The translations under genes were made by a program, and so were the position numbers. The notes beneath the pieces are model-generated. The model was not told the origin of the DNA. It saw only the letters and a list, made by a program, of their open reading frames with translations, and did not search any database. Of a DNA stretch of 64,000 bases, positions 24,573-36,625 are shown piece after piece. Position 1 is the stretch's first letter, and each line of letters opens with the position of its first letter. Source of the DNA: Saposhnikovia divaricata (taxonomy: Eukaryota > Streptophyta > Magnoliopsida > Apiales > Apiaceae); assembly GCA_036435485.1 (NCBI GenBank), contig CM071598.1:176462148-176526147 (forward strand), in the 5' to 3' direction.

Positions 24573-24871
24573 AATTTATGAACAAGGTTTCACGACAAAT
24601 AAGACTAGAAAAAGAGTCAAAATTCTTCAAAATTGACAAAAGTGGAAGTAAAGTAGTTTGGTAACATGCTAAACACTACGCACCCAGAAATTGATTAAAG
24701 TATAGGAGTACTCTACATTTGTACTTTTAGCATGCATGCTATATAGGTCACATACTCACATCCACTCCATCAATGGAGCAGGTCATCTCAAAATAAAAAT
24801 AAAAATGTACTTAAAAGGTTATCACATCTAGGAGGTCCGCCAAGCTACTTGCAACAGTTTTTTTTTTTTTT

Positions 24872-27800
24872 GAAAAATTAATTCTAAAGTCCCTAAATTA
24901 TTAGCATTTTTTTTCCTAAGTCCCTGAACTAAAAATATGAATTTCTAGGTAACTAAACTTTTGAAAATTTCCCAGCGCAGTCCTTCCGTTAAATTTTATT
25001 GGACGGCCGTTAAGTTTGATGACGTGGCAACGTAAATAAAAAGTTGAAAATATGTAATTTTCACTTGTAAACCACTTGGAAATAAAAATCAGATTAATAA
25101 AAACTCACAATATTAAAACAACTTAAATTAGAAACTTATATTAGAAACTACCATCGGGTTTGTGGTGCAAGAATTGGGGGTTAGGGGTCCTGAGTACGAT
25201 TGCAACGAATCTCGACTGAAATACAAGGTATTTGTTTAATTACTGTTAATGTTCATCTAATAAAGCAAATACATGGTCCGATTCAGTCATTCTATTACTA
25301 ATATCACCGTACTTTGTATATTTTGCCCTTTATGCAGATGGAGTCGAGAGTGAAGATTGAGATTCATCATGGGGGCGAATTTTTTGAAAAGTGTGGAATC
25401 AAATACTATAAAGGAGGTAAGGTAGATTATATATACAATCAATGCTTGGATATCGTCTCTATTGCTATGTTTCGATATTATGTAAAGCATGATTTAGGTT
25501 ACAAAGATTTTAAATTATATTGGTATAAAGGGTCCTTTGATGAGATAGGTTGTAGACTAATTTGGAATGATGAAATCTTTAAAGAAATTTATGAACATGC
25601 TTATGTGACTGGTGATATTTATATATATGTTGATCATGCACATGAAACTGATGGGGTTGAGGAGAGTGGTCAAGAAACTGATGGTGAAGAAGAAGATGTG
25701 GGTGAGGATAGTGAGAGTGGTGAGGATAGTGACTATGATGAGAGTGATGTGGGTAATATTGGTGACAGTGATGAGGAGTTTAAAGAGGTAATGCTGAATA
25801 GAAGAGAAGTGTATAAGTCGAAAAAGAATCCTAAAAAAGAAGATAATGTGAACATCCCTTTGAGGACTGTCATAAGCCAGGAGAAGAAGCAAAAAAAAAA
25901 AAAAGAGCAGAATGTGAAGAAGTTTGATGTTGTGACTGATGTAGATCAGAGAAAGGATGTTTGGGATAGTGAGTACGAGAGTGACTCAAATAATTTGTTG
26001 GAGCTTGATTCAATAGATTCTAGTGATAATGAGGAGGTTAGGTCTGTTAAAAAGAAGAGGCAGAAGAAGACAGATTTGGTTACTAATACTTTCAATCCTA
26101 AAACTCCTATGAAATACATTAAATTTGAGGTTGGTTTGGTATTCACTAGTGTACAAGATCTGAGGAATGCAATTGTTGATTATGTAGTAGAACAGAAGAG
26201 GGATATTTGTTATAAAAAGAATGATTTACAAAAGGTACAGGCAAAATGCAGTCAAAACTGTCCATGGTATCTCTTTGCAAGTAGGATTCACATAGATGGT
26301 GCTTTCCAGGTTAAGACTTATAATGGTCACCATATTTGCAGTCTGGTTAACAAACACTCATTTTTAAGGTCTGAATGGTTAGCCAGGAGGTTTGGGAATA
26401 AAATAAGAGCCAACCCTAAATGGAAGTTAAGGGAGTTTCAACAGCACCTTAATGAGTTGCATGGATTGCTCATTACTAAAAATCAGTGCTGGTTGGCTAA
26501 GAGATTAGCCCTATCTGAGATAGAAGGAGAAATTGCTAAACAATATAGACGACTGTATGATTATGGTGCAGAGTTGATGAGGTCAAACCCAGGAAGTACA
26601 GTTAAGATAAGGGTTGAAAGACCTGATTTGGACAGTCCTGTAACATTCAAAGGCATATACATTTGTTTTGATGCTATAAAGGAGGGTTTCAGTAGAGGTT
26701 GTAGGAAGATTATAGGACTTGATGGCTGTTTTTTAAAAAGTTATGTGAAAGGTGAGTTGCTTTCTGCAATTGGGAGGGATGGAAATAGTCAGATGTTTCC
26801 CATAGCTTGGGCAATTGTCGATGTGGAATCCACTGACACATGGGAATGGTTTATAAGTCTGTTGAAGGAAGACTTAAAGCTGGACAATGGCTTTGGTTAC
26901 ACACTTATGACTGACCAACAAAAGGTAATACCATGACAATATTGTTTGATGTATTTAATAATGTTGAAAAATTCTAATTCCTTGACATTGTTTGATATAC
27001 TTGTTTTAGGGTCTAAAGCATGCCATAGACACAATGCTTCCAAGGGCAGAACATCGATGTTGTGCAAGGCATATATATGCCAACTGGAAGAAGAACCATC
27101 CCGGAAATGTGCTTAAAGCAATGTTTTGGAAAGCTGCTAAATCTTCAACAGTGGAGGAATTTAACAAGATAATGGAAGAGATAAAAGGTGTATCCCCTAT
27201 TGCACATGAAGATTTACTGAAGACAGAGCCAAGATATTGGAGTATGGCCTTCTTTTGTACATTGACAGCATGTGATATGGTAACAAACAATTTATCTGAA
27301 TGCTTTAACTCTTGGATTATTGAAGCTAGGTATAAACCAATATTAGAACTGTTAGATGATATTAGATTGCAAGTGATGCAAAGGATACATAGGAGAAGAA
27401 ATGCATTGTCTAGTGTAGATTGTAGTACCTGCCCAAGAATAATTAAAAAGTTAAACTATTCTATTGAGGCCACTAAATACTACAAGTCAATCTGGACTGG
27501 GGGGGATGAATTTGAAGTAAAGGACAATGATGGGGGACAATGGGTGGTAAATGTTACTGATAAAACCTGCACTTGTAGAAGATAGGAGTTAAGGGGCATC
27601 CCATGTAGCCATGCTTGTCATGCTCTTTTTAGCATGAATAAAAATCCTGAAGATGCAGTTGACATGTGTTATAGCAAATCTGTGTATATGGAAGCTTATT
27701 CTCATTTGTTAAGACCAATGAAAGAAGCTTTATATTGGCCACACACTGACCTACCAGACATTCTCCCTCCAAAAGCAAGAAGAATGCCTGGCAGGCCAAA

Positions 27801-28869
27801 AAAAGCAAGAAGACGGGAAGAAGGTGTAGTTGGTGCTGGAGGGAAGATAGGCAAAAAAGGTATTGAGATGAGGTGTAGCCTTTGTTTGACACCAGGACAC
27901 AACAAAACTACATGTAAGGCCAGTAAAGAAGAAATTCCAGAGAAACAATCTGCAGCAGTTGAAGCTAAAAAAGCTCAGGCTGAAGCTCTAAAGGCACAAG
28001 CTGCTAGAAATGTAAGTTTTTTTTTTAATACTCAAGCTGCATTCATTCAGTCACTATATATTTGAACTATTTGTTTAATATGCAGGCTAAGAAGAGGGCA
28101 ACAAGTCAAAAAAAGAAGAACGAGGGACAGAGTGGATCGAATGTTTCAACTAAACAGAGTGGACCGAGTGTTGCAACCGGACAGCCAAAAAGAAAGAGGG
28201 GGAGACCACCAAAGGCTGAAAACACTTCAGTTTTACCACCACCACCTCCCTTGCCTCCACCTGGTTTAGGTGTGTTCATCAGTTCAGTAGATGGACACAC
28301 TTATATGTCAACCTCTAATGGTGTCATTAGAGTGTCTGATTCACAAGTTTAATATCTAATTCGAGTTGTTTAGACATTACTTTTGATGACATTGCTTTTG
28401 ACAATGTAGTGGTCACACTGCTTTTGATTATGTATTGGTAACAATGTTATGGTTTGACAATGTTAAGCATGGTGCTTTCGAGCTTTCTTTTTTAGTCATG
28501 ATTATTTAAACTTTATCAATTTCATTTTATCAATTCATAGTACAAGTTATAGTGATGTAAAAAAAATTGAAAACTGGGATCAATAACAACATTGCAATTC
28601 AATTTCTAAAAAAACAAAAAAAATTAGCAGAAAATAACTAAAAAAACACAAAGCTTGATTATAAATCCAGAAAAAAATAAAAAAAAAACCTAACTTAAAC
28701 AATTTAAGTTGCCAGGTCATCAAACTTAACGGCCATCCAATAAAATCTAACGGAAGGACTGCGCTGGGAAATATTCAAAAGTTTAGTTACCTAGAAATTC
28801 ACATTTTTAGTTCAGGGACTTAGGAAAAAAAACGCTAATAGTTTAAGGACTTTAGAATTAATTTTCCCG
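24872..28869 (+). mobile_element. MULE (Mutator-like) DNA transposon
   Basis: About 160-bp terminal inverted repeats: the left end begins GAAAAATTAATTCTAAAGTC and the right end is its inverse, AATTAATTTTCCC. Both contain TCCGTTAAATTTTATTGGAC-like sequence. T runs on both sides are compatible with a 9-bp poly-T duplication, so the exact duplication is ambiguous. A MuDR-type transposase gene fills the interior. No extra captured gene is seen. Confidence 0.88.
25338..28352 (+). pseudogene. MuDR-family transposase, three exons, one premature stop
   Basis: Exons: 25338-26924, 27010-28011, 28086-28352, all GT-AG and in frame (529 + 334 + 88 codons). The ATG directly follows an acceptor-like TTATGCAG. 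Order of parts: plant MuDR N-terminal domain, acidic linker, MuDR DNA-binding domain (about 258-330), MULE transposase domain with GLDGCFLK (about residue 460) and TDQQKG as candidate catalytic Asp sites, and NNLSECFNSW as the candidate Glu region. Then come a SWIM finger (CTC...PCSHACHAL), zinc knuckle CSLCLTPGHNKTTC and AT-hook-like GRPKK/RGRPP. TAG at 27583-27585 interrupts SWIM where family members have Trp, consistent with a single G-to-A change. Otherwise the frame is open. The product would bind the TIRs and cut and rejoin DNA in the nucleus. Confidence 0.88.
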
Positions 28870-29588
28870 TTTTTTTTTTACATAAAACTGTACTTGCATT
28901 ATAATTTCTCAGAATCAAGCATATCTATACTATTATATAAAAACCGAAACATTAAAAGTTTGGTCGGTCGGTGGGTTGGTAGGTTGGTCAGTACAGTACC
29001 TGTTGATTTTACTTATTTACCCTTACTCATTCTAATAATTAATCAATTTCTTTTTTCAAAACATATTATCTTTTGTATTTTTTAATAACTAAATAATTTC
29101 CTTTTTCAGGTAAAATCTGTATTAAGTTAATTTTACTTATATACCCTTACTCATTCGACTAACTAATCAATATCTTTTTCAAGACATATTATCTTTTCTA
29201 TTGGGTGAAAAACCAAAATGCCCACAATTTAATTCCAGCTGCCCAAAATACCCACGAATGGAACTGTCCGCCCTTTTTGCCCACGATGTACGCATGTATA
29301 GCATGCGTACACTAAGATACGCATTCAGGGAATGCGCATCTGGCGCATTCCCCCAGATGCGCAATGACGTCAGCATGCGTCATTTCTTCGTTAACAGCTC
29401 TGGAGCTTCGACGACCAAAAAATCGCCTGGAAATCGTCTTCCCCCGTCCATTCGATTCAGGCCACCTCCACAAAAACCAAGCACATCAAAATGATGTCCA
29501 GACATTGTTCCACATATTGCCATATTCAGTTGATGAGTTCTGGCCCCGCAGGGGCGTGTACGAACGATCTGAAAACTCAATCGGAAAA

Positions 29589-32500
29589 TGTAATAACCCT
29601 AACTTTAGAAAGGCTACAGTGCCCAAATGAATAGTGATCTTGAGGAATCTATGGAAATGGTGTGTAGGTACTCTATATTAGGGATGGAAAATGAGTAAAC
29701 AGAAACCATATTAGTGTTGTACCTTAAAAATAAGTGACTCGAAATGACGATGGATTTTAGAAATTCCTGAATTTTGATTTTGAGGATTTTGAGCTCGAAC
29801 GAACTTCTATATCTTGGATATTAAGGAGAATAGAAATATTAAAGGAATTATATATTGAGGAATTAGTGAATTTAAGTTAAACCAAGGGATTATTAAGTTA
29901 AGAGAATACCAAAGGAAATTGGATTTGTAAATGATTTCGAAAACCACTGAGATAATGAGGTATACTCGAAACGAACCACAATTAGACGAGTATGGAAACC
30001 AAACAACCAAGATTATAACATAACAAGGATATATACCACATTATTATTACCAAGAGTGCTAGCAAATTACTTAGGAAAATCAAGAAAAAGATTAAAGGAT
30101 GCATCCAATGACATCATGAATGACATCATCATCCACTAACTTGTTTTAAGGGGCAAATTAGTCATTAACCATGGGATTTATCCACCAAACTCTAGAAGTC
30201 TCAAGAGATTAAGACAAGATGAGATAAGATTAACAAAAGCAAAAGAACTCTTCCCCATTCTCTTCCTTGTTCCATTCGGCTACTAAGAAAAAAAAAGGAG
30301 AAAAGGAAAATCAAAACCCTAGCTCTCTTCAATATTAAATCAAGGGATAAATCATGGTTGTTCTTGGAGATTAGGAAGGAGCATATACAAAGTTTCAAGG
30401 CCAACCATCATCATTTAGCAAGGTAATAAAATCATGGAAGTTGTTAGAAAAGATGATGAATAGTGTTTTTAAGTGTTAACTTTGTTTTAATGATTTCTCT
30501 TAGTGATTCAAGCTAGTATAAGGTTGAATAAGGATATATCAAGGATTGTTAAGGGTTCTCAAAGCTTCAAGAAGGTATAATCATGCTTGCTCTTTTATAT
30601 TTATGGTGGATATTGTTTGGTTTAGTGATTAAGTAGTGTAAATGTTAAGATTATGATGTTATATGTGTTTGTAAGTGGTTTGAGTTAAATATGGAAGTGT
30701 TTGGGATTGTAACCATGGCTGGTGAAGAAGACCACATGGTGTAGGTGATGATTATGGTGTTTGATAATTGATTTGGAGGAGTTGGATTTATGGAAAGTAC
30801 GAAATTATAGCCGTTATAATGCCCGATTTTCGTTAGAATGTAAGTTGCCCTGTTTTGGACCCCCTGCATCCGTACGGTACCCTACTGTCCAGGTTCCTAA
30901 TTAACTATGAAATGATAGAGCTTAGTTCATAGATCGTTTTGATATAAGGTGCGTTAAAATCTGATGAACGGTTTAGGAGAAAAGTCAGTTTTAGTGAAAG
31001 CGGTTCAGAAACCGAGAAACCGTAAATGTATCAAACTTGAGGTTACAATTACCATACTTTAACATTGTTAAAAGTCACGAAATTTTGGAATATGGTAGTA
31101 GTGTGGTCAAAGAACTATTTCCAGTTGACCTTACAATAAAATTCGAAATTTAAAAATTATAAGAAATTCTGCAGTCGAGTGTGGTCGTTAAGGGAAATGG
31201 TGAAAACCCCTGAAACTTCGATTTAGGTTATAAATGGTTAAGTTCTTGAACCTTTGGGGTAATAGGAATACGTTAAACATATATTAAAGTTTCAAAAGGT
31301 AATGTTATACAAGAGTGTAGTGAGTAAGAGATGTGGTTCTAACGACGGTCCTTTTGTGTTTATAGAAACTCCGGAAGAGGGACGAGCCATACCGTCAGGA
31401 TATCGAAACCGAGGCAAGATTTCTCCTATCCCTATTTGTAAAACTACTTATCTTCACAAAGAAACTTGATTTCATGGAATATATATGTGATGCTATTATT
31501 ACTATATTGTGAAGAAATTGTCTTCCTTGAGTATTGATATTGAAAAGAAAGGTATACGAAGATGTATATGAATATGGATATGAGTATGAAATGTATATGT
31601 ATATGAATAAGAGTATGAGATGGATATGTATAGAGATGATTATGCACGAATTAAACATGCCTTATGATTAAGAGAATAAGAGAGAATGGTATCAGTTGTT
31701 ATCGAGGGTTATATGGTTATAATATTATATTAAAAATGTTCTTATTGAGTATCAGTGGTTTAATAAACATTATTTGATTATCATGCATTACTCTTAAAAT
31801 AGATGGAATATTTTACGAATATAAAAGTATATTTGATTTCTGAATTTGAAAGAGAAGTCTAAATCATAATCAAAGCATTATGATATATATATATATATAT
31901 ATTTTATAGAAGTAATGTGCGAGAATGGAAATGATATGAGAGAATGATATGTGGAAATGAAAGTGAGAAAATGGAAAATGTGGAATGATATTTTAAAAAG
32001 AGAATAATGATGTGATAAAGAGGGGGATTGCAACAGACTTGCGTAAGTGGCTGTATCAGGGCTGTGTGCGACACAGTCCAGCATTTATTATTTTTATTAC
32101 GGCACGAAGATGCCAAGGGAGGATGTTAGCAGGTGGCCTTCCTCCAGGGATGATTTTCATTCCTTCTACCGGTAGTAAAAAAAGAGAGCAGGTACGATTA
32201 GGCGACTGATCATCGTCCTAACGTATCAGGCGACAGCAGATATCCCCAATGTTTTTGAAAAGAAAGTGTAGACAATGGTTTTCAGATTTCTATATTGAAA
32301 ACAGAATAATGATATGAGATGATGGAATGATAGTTACAGATGAAGAAAAACTGATATTATATTATTTCAGATTTCTATATGGAAAACAGAATAATGATAT
32401 GAGATGATGGTATTATGGTTGCAGATGAAGAAAAACTGATATTATATTAATTTAGATTTCTTTCTTATAATAGTGAGTGGATGATGTATTATTAAATAAG

Positions 32501-33067
32501 AGCTTTACTCTTCCTTAAGGATTTTAATTGTTTCCTGCTATTACATATGCATATACATATATGTATACTTGTTCACATTTTAAATTTTAGTTACAGTATG
32601 ATCTTGCTGAGCTATTATAGCTCACTCTTGCTACTTATGTATATAACAGCTAGGTCCCATGCCGATACTACGTACCACACCCCGCAAGAGGGTAAGGGAA
32701 AGGCGACCTTTTGAGCGGGTGCTGGCGACCATCCCCGAGGTAGTGACAAGCGAAGGGGCTTAGTATACTTATGTAAATTAAGTGTGTAAGTTGTAATAAA
32801 CTTAGTTGTTGAAGTGCTTCCTGTAGAAGCTTCGTTCAACAATGTACTTAGTAAATTCTGGGCTTGTAATAACTGTTAACTTTAAAACTTTTAAATATTG
32901 TGGTTGTTGTTCTATGAGCATATGACTGGTGTGTGTGTGTATTAGTGTGGGGTCAACTGCTTACTTATTTATTTATATAAAAAAAAGGGGCTACAGAGAT
33001 ATTGATATTGATCGGAAATTGGACCTTGACGGCCCGGATCCTTGACCCCGGATCCCGGGGCGTCACA
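29589..33067 (+). repeat. 5' LTR of the Gypsy element (3479 bp)
   Basis: Very long LTR with a short TA tract at about 31884-31903. Small ORFs inside have no recognisable protein and recur in the other LTR because the LTRs are copies. Confidence 0.93.
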
Positions 33068-33069
33068 GA

Positions 33070-33081
33070 TGGTATCAGAGC
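33070..33081 (+). other. Primer-binding site
   Basis: TGGTATCAGAGC, complementary to the 3' end of initiator tRNA-Met, two bases after the 5' LTR. Confidence 0.9.
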
Positions 33082-33262
33082 TAAGAGTCATAATGCTCAA
33101 GAACAAAAGTAATAATAATAAATGTATCAGTTATAATATAAATTGTGAACTTCCATCAAGTTCAGGGGTGGTATATCGCAGGTAGTATTTACTTTAAGCA
33201 TATATTATAATTTTATAGATTGTTACTAATAGAATTTTTATGTTTTATTATAGGGAGCGGAG

Positions 33263-34150
33263 ATGGGTGAGCCGAGTCAGGACCCCCAGTGGCTAGGGAT
33301 GTCAGAGCAGGAGTTATTAGATCTTCAGCTGGCCGGGGTAGAGGTCCCCGAGTATGCAGTTGAGGACCTCAGGGAGAGATGCCGGGCGGCGGCTAGAGAG
33401 CGATTAGAGAGAGAGGAGGCAGAGGAGCAGAGACGGAGAGATGCTATGGCCCTAGTGCCATATATGGGTAGGCCTTCTACAGGATCTGACGAGGCAGGTC
33501 CTTCCAGAGTGAGATCGGAGATCCCTGAGGAGGAGAGGCCACTGCGTAAGAGGCCTAGGTTGTCAGTTATACCTGAGGAGCCGATTGAGTGGAGGGATAT
33601 TCAGATGGTTCCCACTCCTGTCCGACCCGTCCCAGTGCCGTCACCAGTTCCATCCCCTCTACCTAGTCCTGACCCTATAGATGATCCTTTCGAGCAGTTT
33701 ACCCCTCCAGGGCATTTTGGATTTTTTGAGGAGGAGGAGGATCCTTCAGAGGATGCTGAGACAGAGTCGGTTCCTCCATCCCCACCCTTTGCACCTCCAC
33801 CACCTCCACCTGTGGATGCACCTCCCCTAGCTGTACCCCCTCAGGAGGCACCCCTACCGGCGGGTGACCCACTTTCAGCTACCTTATTGACCGAGTACTT
33901 TGCCCTTCAGGGACAGTTGGAGGAGTCCCGCAGGACTATAGACACTCTTCTACAGAGGTTAGAGAGAGGGAGAGGAGGGGTTATCCCGGATGGGATGTCT
34001 CTGGGGATGATCAGTATTGAGCTACGAGCATTAGGAGATATTAGGAGGTTGTTGGGTGATAGAGGAGACCCGGCATGGAGGGCCCAGATAGTTGATACGG
34101 TTACTACCATGGTAGTCCAGATCCGGGATGTTGTCAGGGCAGGGCTGTGA
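33263..34150 (+). CDS. Extra ORF between PBS and gag of the Gypsy element
   Basis: An uninterrupted 295-codon frame, visibly GC-richer than its AT-rich surroundings. The N-terminus (about 15-65) is charged and helical (ERLEREEAEEQRRRDAM). A basic RKRPR stretch near residue 95 could be a nuclear signal. The middle is Pro-rich (PVRPVPVPSPVPSPLPS) and acidic (FFEEEEDPSEDAETES). A C-terminal coiled coil is likely (LQGQLEESRRTIDTLLQRLE). A GT-AG pair (GCAG|GTAGTA at about 33181 and TTATAG at 33252) could splice out the leader just before the ATG. I do not recognise a family. It is not gag, which follows separately. Being open in a pol-less element suggests selection or youth. Confidence 0.7.
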   Translation: MGEPSQDPQWLGMSEQELLDLQLAGVEVPEYAVEDLRERCRAAARERLEREEAEEQRRRDAMALVPYMGRPSTGSDEAGPSRVRSEIPEEERPLRKRPRLSVIPEEPIEWRDIQMVPTPVRPVPVPSPVPSPLPSPDPIDDPFEQFTPPGHFGFFEEEEDPSEDAETESVPPSPPFAPPPPPPVDAPPLAVPPQEAPLPAGDPLSATLLTEYFALQGQLEESRRTIDTLLQRLERGRGGVIPDGMSLGMISIELRALGDIRRLLGDRGDPAWRAQIVDTVTTMVVQIRDVVRAGL

Positions 34151-34684
34151 GCCGGGATAGTAGTTTCGTCACTAATCAGACTAGTCATCTTGTTGATGTC
34201 ATTTTGGGGATTAGTTTAGTTGTTCACTATTTTAATCCCAGTCTGATTAGAGGACAGCTAGTAGTACTTTTGGTGATATCGGATTAGTATGTACGGCTAT
34301 GTTTTGGGTTTCGAACCTTGTATTAGATGATGTATATTATTAGCAGTAAAAGATGTTGTACCCAAATTGTAAAATATTTATGTACATTAATGAAGTTTGT
34401 GCATTTCTATCTAAATTTTTGCTGCATTTTTTTTATATATATAATAAATGTTGAGACTCAGAAATATTGATGTATAAAAGGTGATTGACTTAATGAAAAG
34501 GCTATCGCGTTAAGGGCGATACACTTACCTACTAAAGTTATGGTATAACTAGATGTAAATCGCGTGATAAAGATATTGTGATATGCAAATGAGCTAATTA
34601 ATGATATAATTGTGTATATAGAAATGATGTATATAGTAACTCAAATTCGGGTAATTAATAAGGACTATTGTTATGTACAGAACT
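34151..34684 (+). other. Spacer between the extra ORF and gag
   Basis: AT-rich and non-coding. It ends in TTGTTATGTACAG, an acceptor-like site just before the gag ATG, so gag may be expressed from a spliced RNA. Confidence 0.5.
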
Positions 34685-35977
34685 ATGCCGCCTAGACGTG
34701 ACAGTAGAGCGAATGCAAGGGAAAATGAGAGAGACGAAAGAAGTCGAAATATCGAAGGTACTAGACTGAACGAAAATGCTCATAATGAAGAAAATCATGA
34801 AGAAGGAGAAGAGGAATCAACTGGCCAACAAAGGAATCCGGGAGGTGATCCCTTTGCCCAATTCATGGACTTATTAAGGCAGAATTTAGCAAATCCACAG
34901 AATCCTCAACCACCACCTGTTCTCCCCAATCAGGCAGCTAATTCCTTTCGTGCCTTTAAGTCATTAAAGCCCCCAGAATTCGAGGGAACCACTAACCCAG
35001 TAGTAGCTAGGGCATGGCTAAAAGAAATGGAGAAAGCCTTCGAAATACTGAGGATAGAGGAAGATCAGAAAACAGTTTTTGCAGCCTATCTCTTAAAGGG
35101 AGAGGCAAATTACTGGTTGGAAGCTAGGAAGAACCTAGAGGAAGCGGGAGTGATAACCTGGGAGCGTTTCACTAGGGTGTTCCTAGAAAAGTATTCTCCT
35201 AGGTATTTAGAAAACCAAATGGAATTAAAGTTTCTGGAGTTAAAACAGGATAACCTAACAGTGGCAGAGTATGAAAATAAATTTACAGAACTGTCGAGGT
35301 TTGTTCCCGAGTTTGTGCGTACTGAAGAACAACGCGCAAAAAGGTTTCAACAAGGGTTGAAACCCTGGTTACGAACGAGAGTGGCCCCATTTGAGTTGAC
35401 TGATTATGCTGCAGTGGTTCAAAAGGCATCAATTATAGAGGCCGAGAGTGAGCAGACTCAAATAGGTCGAGAGAATAAGAAAAGAAGATTTGAGGGCCCA
35501 AAAGGAGGTTCAAGTGAGGGAAGCTACTTTAACAAAGGAGGTAAAGGACAAAAATCTCAATTTGTGGGAAAGTCGGGGGGTAACAAGACTACTAGTGAGA
35601 CGGTGAGTCAGGGTGGAAAATCTTCAGGAACATTTCAGTCCAATCAATCACGACCACCATTACCAGATTGTGAGACGTGTGGTAAGAAGCATATAGGAGT
35701 CTGTAGAGTGCTGGGAGTAACTTGTTTTAAGTGTGGACAAAAAGGACACTACCTTAACCAGTGCCCATCAACTGATGCAAACCCTAAAAGAGATGTTAAG
35801 TGTTACCAGTGTGGGAAACTAGGACACATTGCTAGAGACTGCCGTTCAGGTGGGTCATACGCGTCAGGACAGAGTGGGGCTGCTTCAAATAGGCCTACTG
35901 CTAGAGTGTACAACATGACTTTAGGGGAAGCGTTGACGAAACCAGATGCGGATACAGGTACTTGCTTTCCGATTTAA
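34685..35977 (+). CDS. Gypsy/Tekay-type gag (capsid-nucleocapsid)
   Basis: I start at ATG 34685 (MPPRRDSRANAR), typical of this lineage; an in-frame ATG at 34673 is also possible. The product is about 430 aa. The capsid domain spans about 75-250 (FRAFKSLKPPEFEGT, WERFTRVFLEKYSP, RFQQGLKPWLRTRV). It is followed by a Gly/Ser-rich basic linker and two zinc knuckles, CFKCGQKGHYLNQC and CYQCGKLGHIARDC. The frame ends shortly after ARVYNMTLGEA, where related elements continue into protease; here it runs into non-coding sequence. Gag would form the cytoplasmic particle that packages element RNA. The frame is intact. Confidence 0.9.
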   Translation: MPPRRDSRANARENERDERSRNIEGTRLNENAHNEENHEEGEEESTGQQRNPGGDPFAQFMDLLRQNLANPQNPQPPPVLPNQAANSFRAFKSLKPPEFEGTTNPVVARAWLKEMEKAFEILRIEEDQKTVFAAYLLKGEANYWLEARKNLEEAGVITWERFTRVFLEKYSPRYLENQMELKFLELKQDNLTVAEYENKFTELSRFVPEFVRTEEQRAKRFQQGLKPWLRTRVAPFELTDYAAVVQKASIIEAESEQTQIGRENKKRRFEGPKGGSSEGSYFNKGGKGQKSQFVGKSGGNKTTSETVSQGGKSSGTFQSNQSRPPLPDCETCGKKHIGVCRVLGVTCFKCGQKGHYLNQCPSTDANPKRDVKCYQCGKLGHIARDCRSGGSYASGQSGAASNRPTARVYNMTLGEALTKPDADTGTCFPI

Positions 35978-36268
35978 ATTTGTGTGTAAGCCTTTGGCTA
36001 AGGATCGACTTAATCAATTAATGGAATAAATAAGTTAATAATATAGATAAGGAAAATCAGTATCTGCTAAGGGCTAGGAAACGTTATGAAAAGAAAAGTA
36101 GGAGTGTTTTGGGAAAACACAAGCTCGTTGAGACGAACAGGAAATATATATTATAGGTAGTATTTTCTTACAATTGTTTTAAAGAATATTATTAGAGCTT
36201 ATTTTCTGGAAAATTTTACAGAGAGGAGCTATAGGAATATTGAGGAATTAATATTTATGTCATGATAG

Positions 36269-36562
36269 AGATCAGAAGATGGTCAAGCCATAAGTGAGAT
36301 ACACTACCATTCAGAAAAGGTCAATGTAGTGGCGGATATCTTCGTCAAAAGAGGAAGGAGAGACGAGATGACATGGAATGACTTGAAACAGGAGGAGATT
36401 TGTGAGGAAAAGACAATAAAAGGGACTGCTATTGATAAACTAAATGGCATGTTGATGAATGACAAGGAAGTTATGTTAGTGTATTTCTGTGCAAACAAAA
36501 TAGAGATATTACAACAGGAAAAGGATAAAAGAAATAGTGTGGAAGTTAAAAGGTGTGGATGA
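36269..36562 (+). pseudogene. Fossil of the Gypsy pol RNase H-integrase junction
   Basis: In one frame EIHYHSEKVNVVADIF matches the conserved junction after RNase H, usually ending in (N/D)VVADALSR. The following residues are charged and lose similarity before a stop. The deletion therefore removed protease, RT, RNase H and most of integrase, leaving this scar between gag and PPT. Confidence 0.65.
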
Positions 36563-36625
36563 AAAAGATACTTATAAACATTTTCAACATGATTCCGGGA
36601 CGGAATCCTTTTAAGGGGAGAAGAC

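Noticed and set aside
29201..29630. ORFs of 88-97 codons at the left of the Gypsy element
   Set aside because: They run across the Mutator-like terminus and into the LTR; any host-derived reading frame is interrupted by the insertion.
31395..32209. Several 65-87-codon ORFs repeated at 38431-39265
   Set aside because: They occur in both Gypsy LTRs because the LTRs are copies; no recognisable protein.
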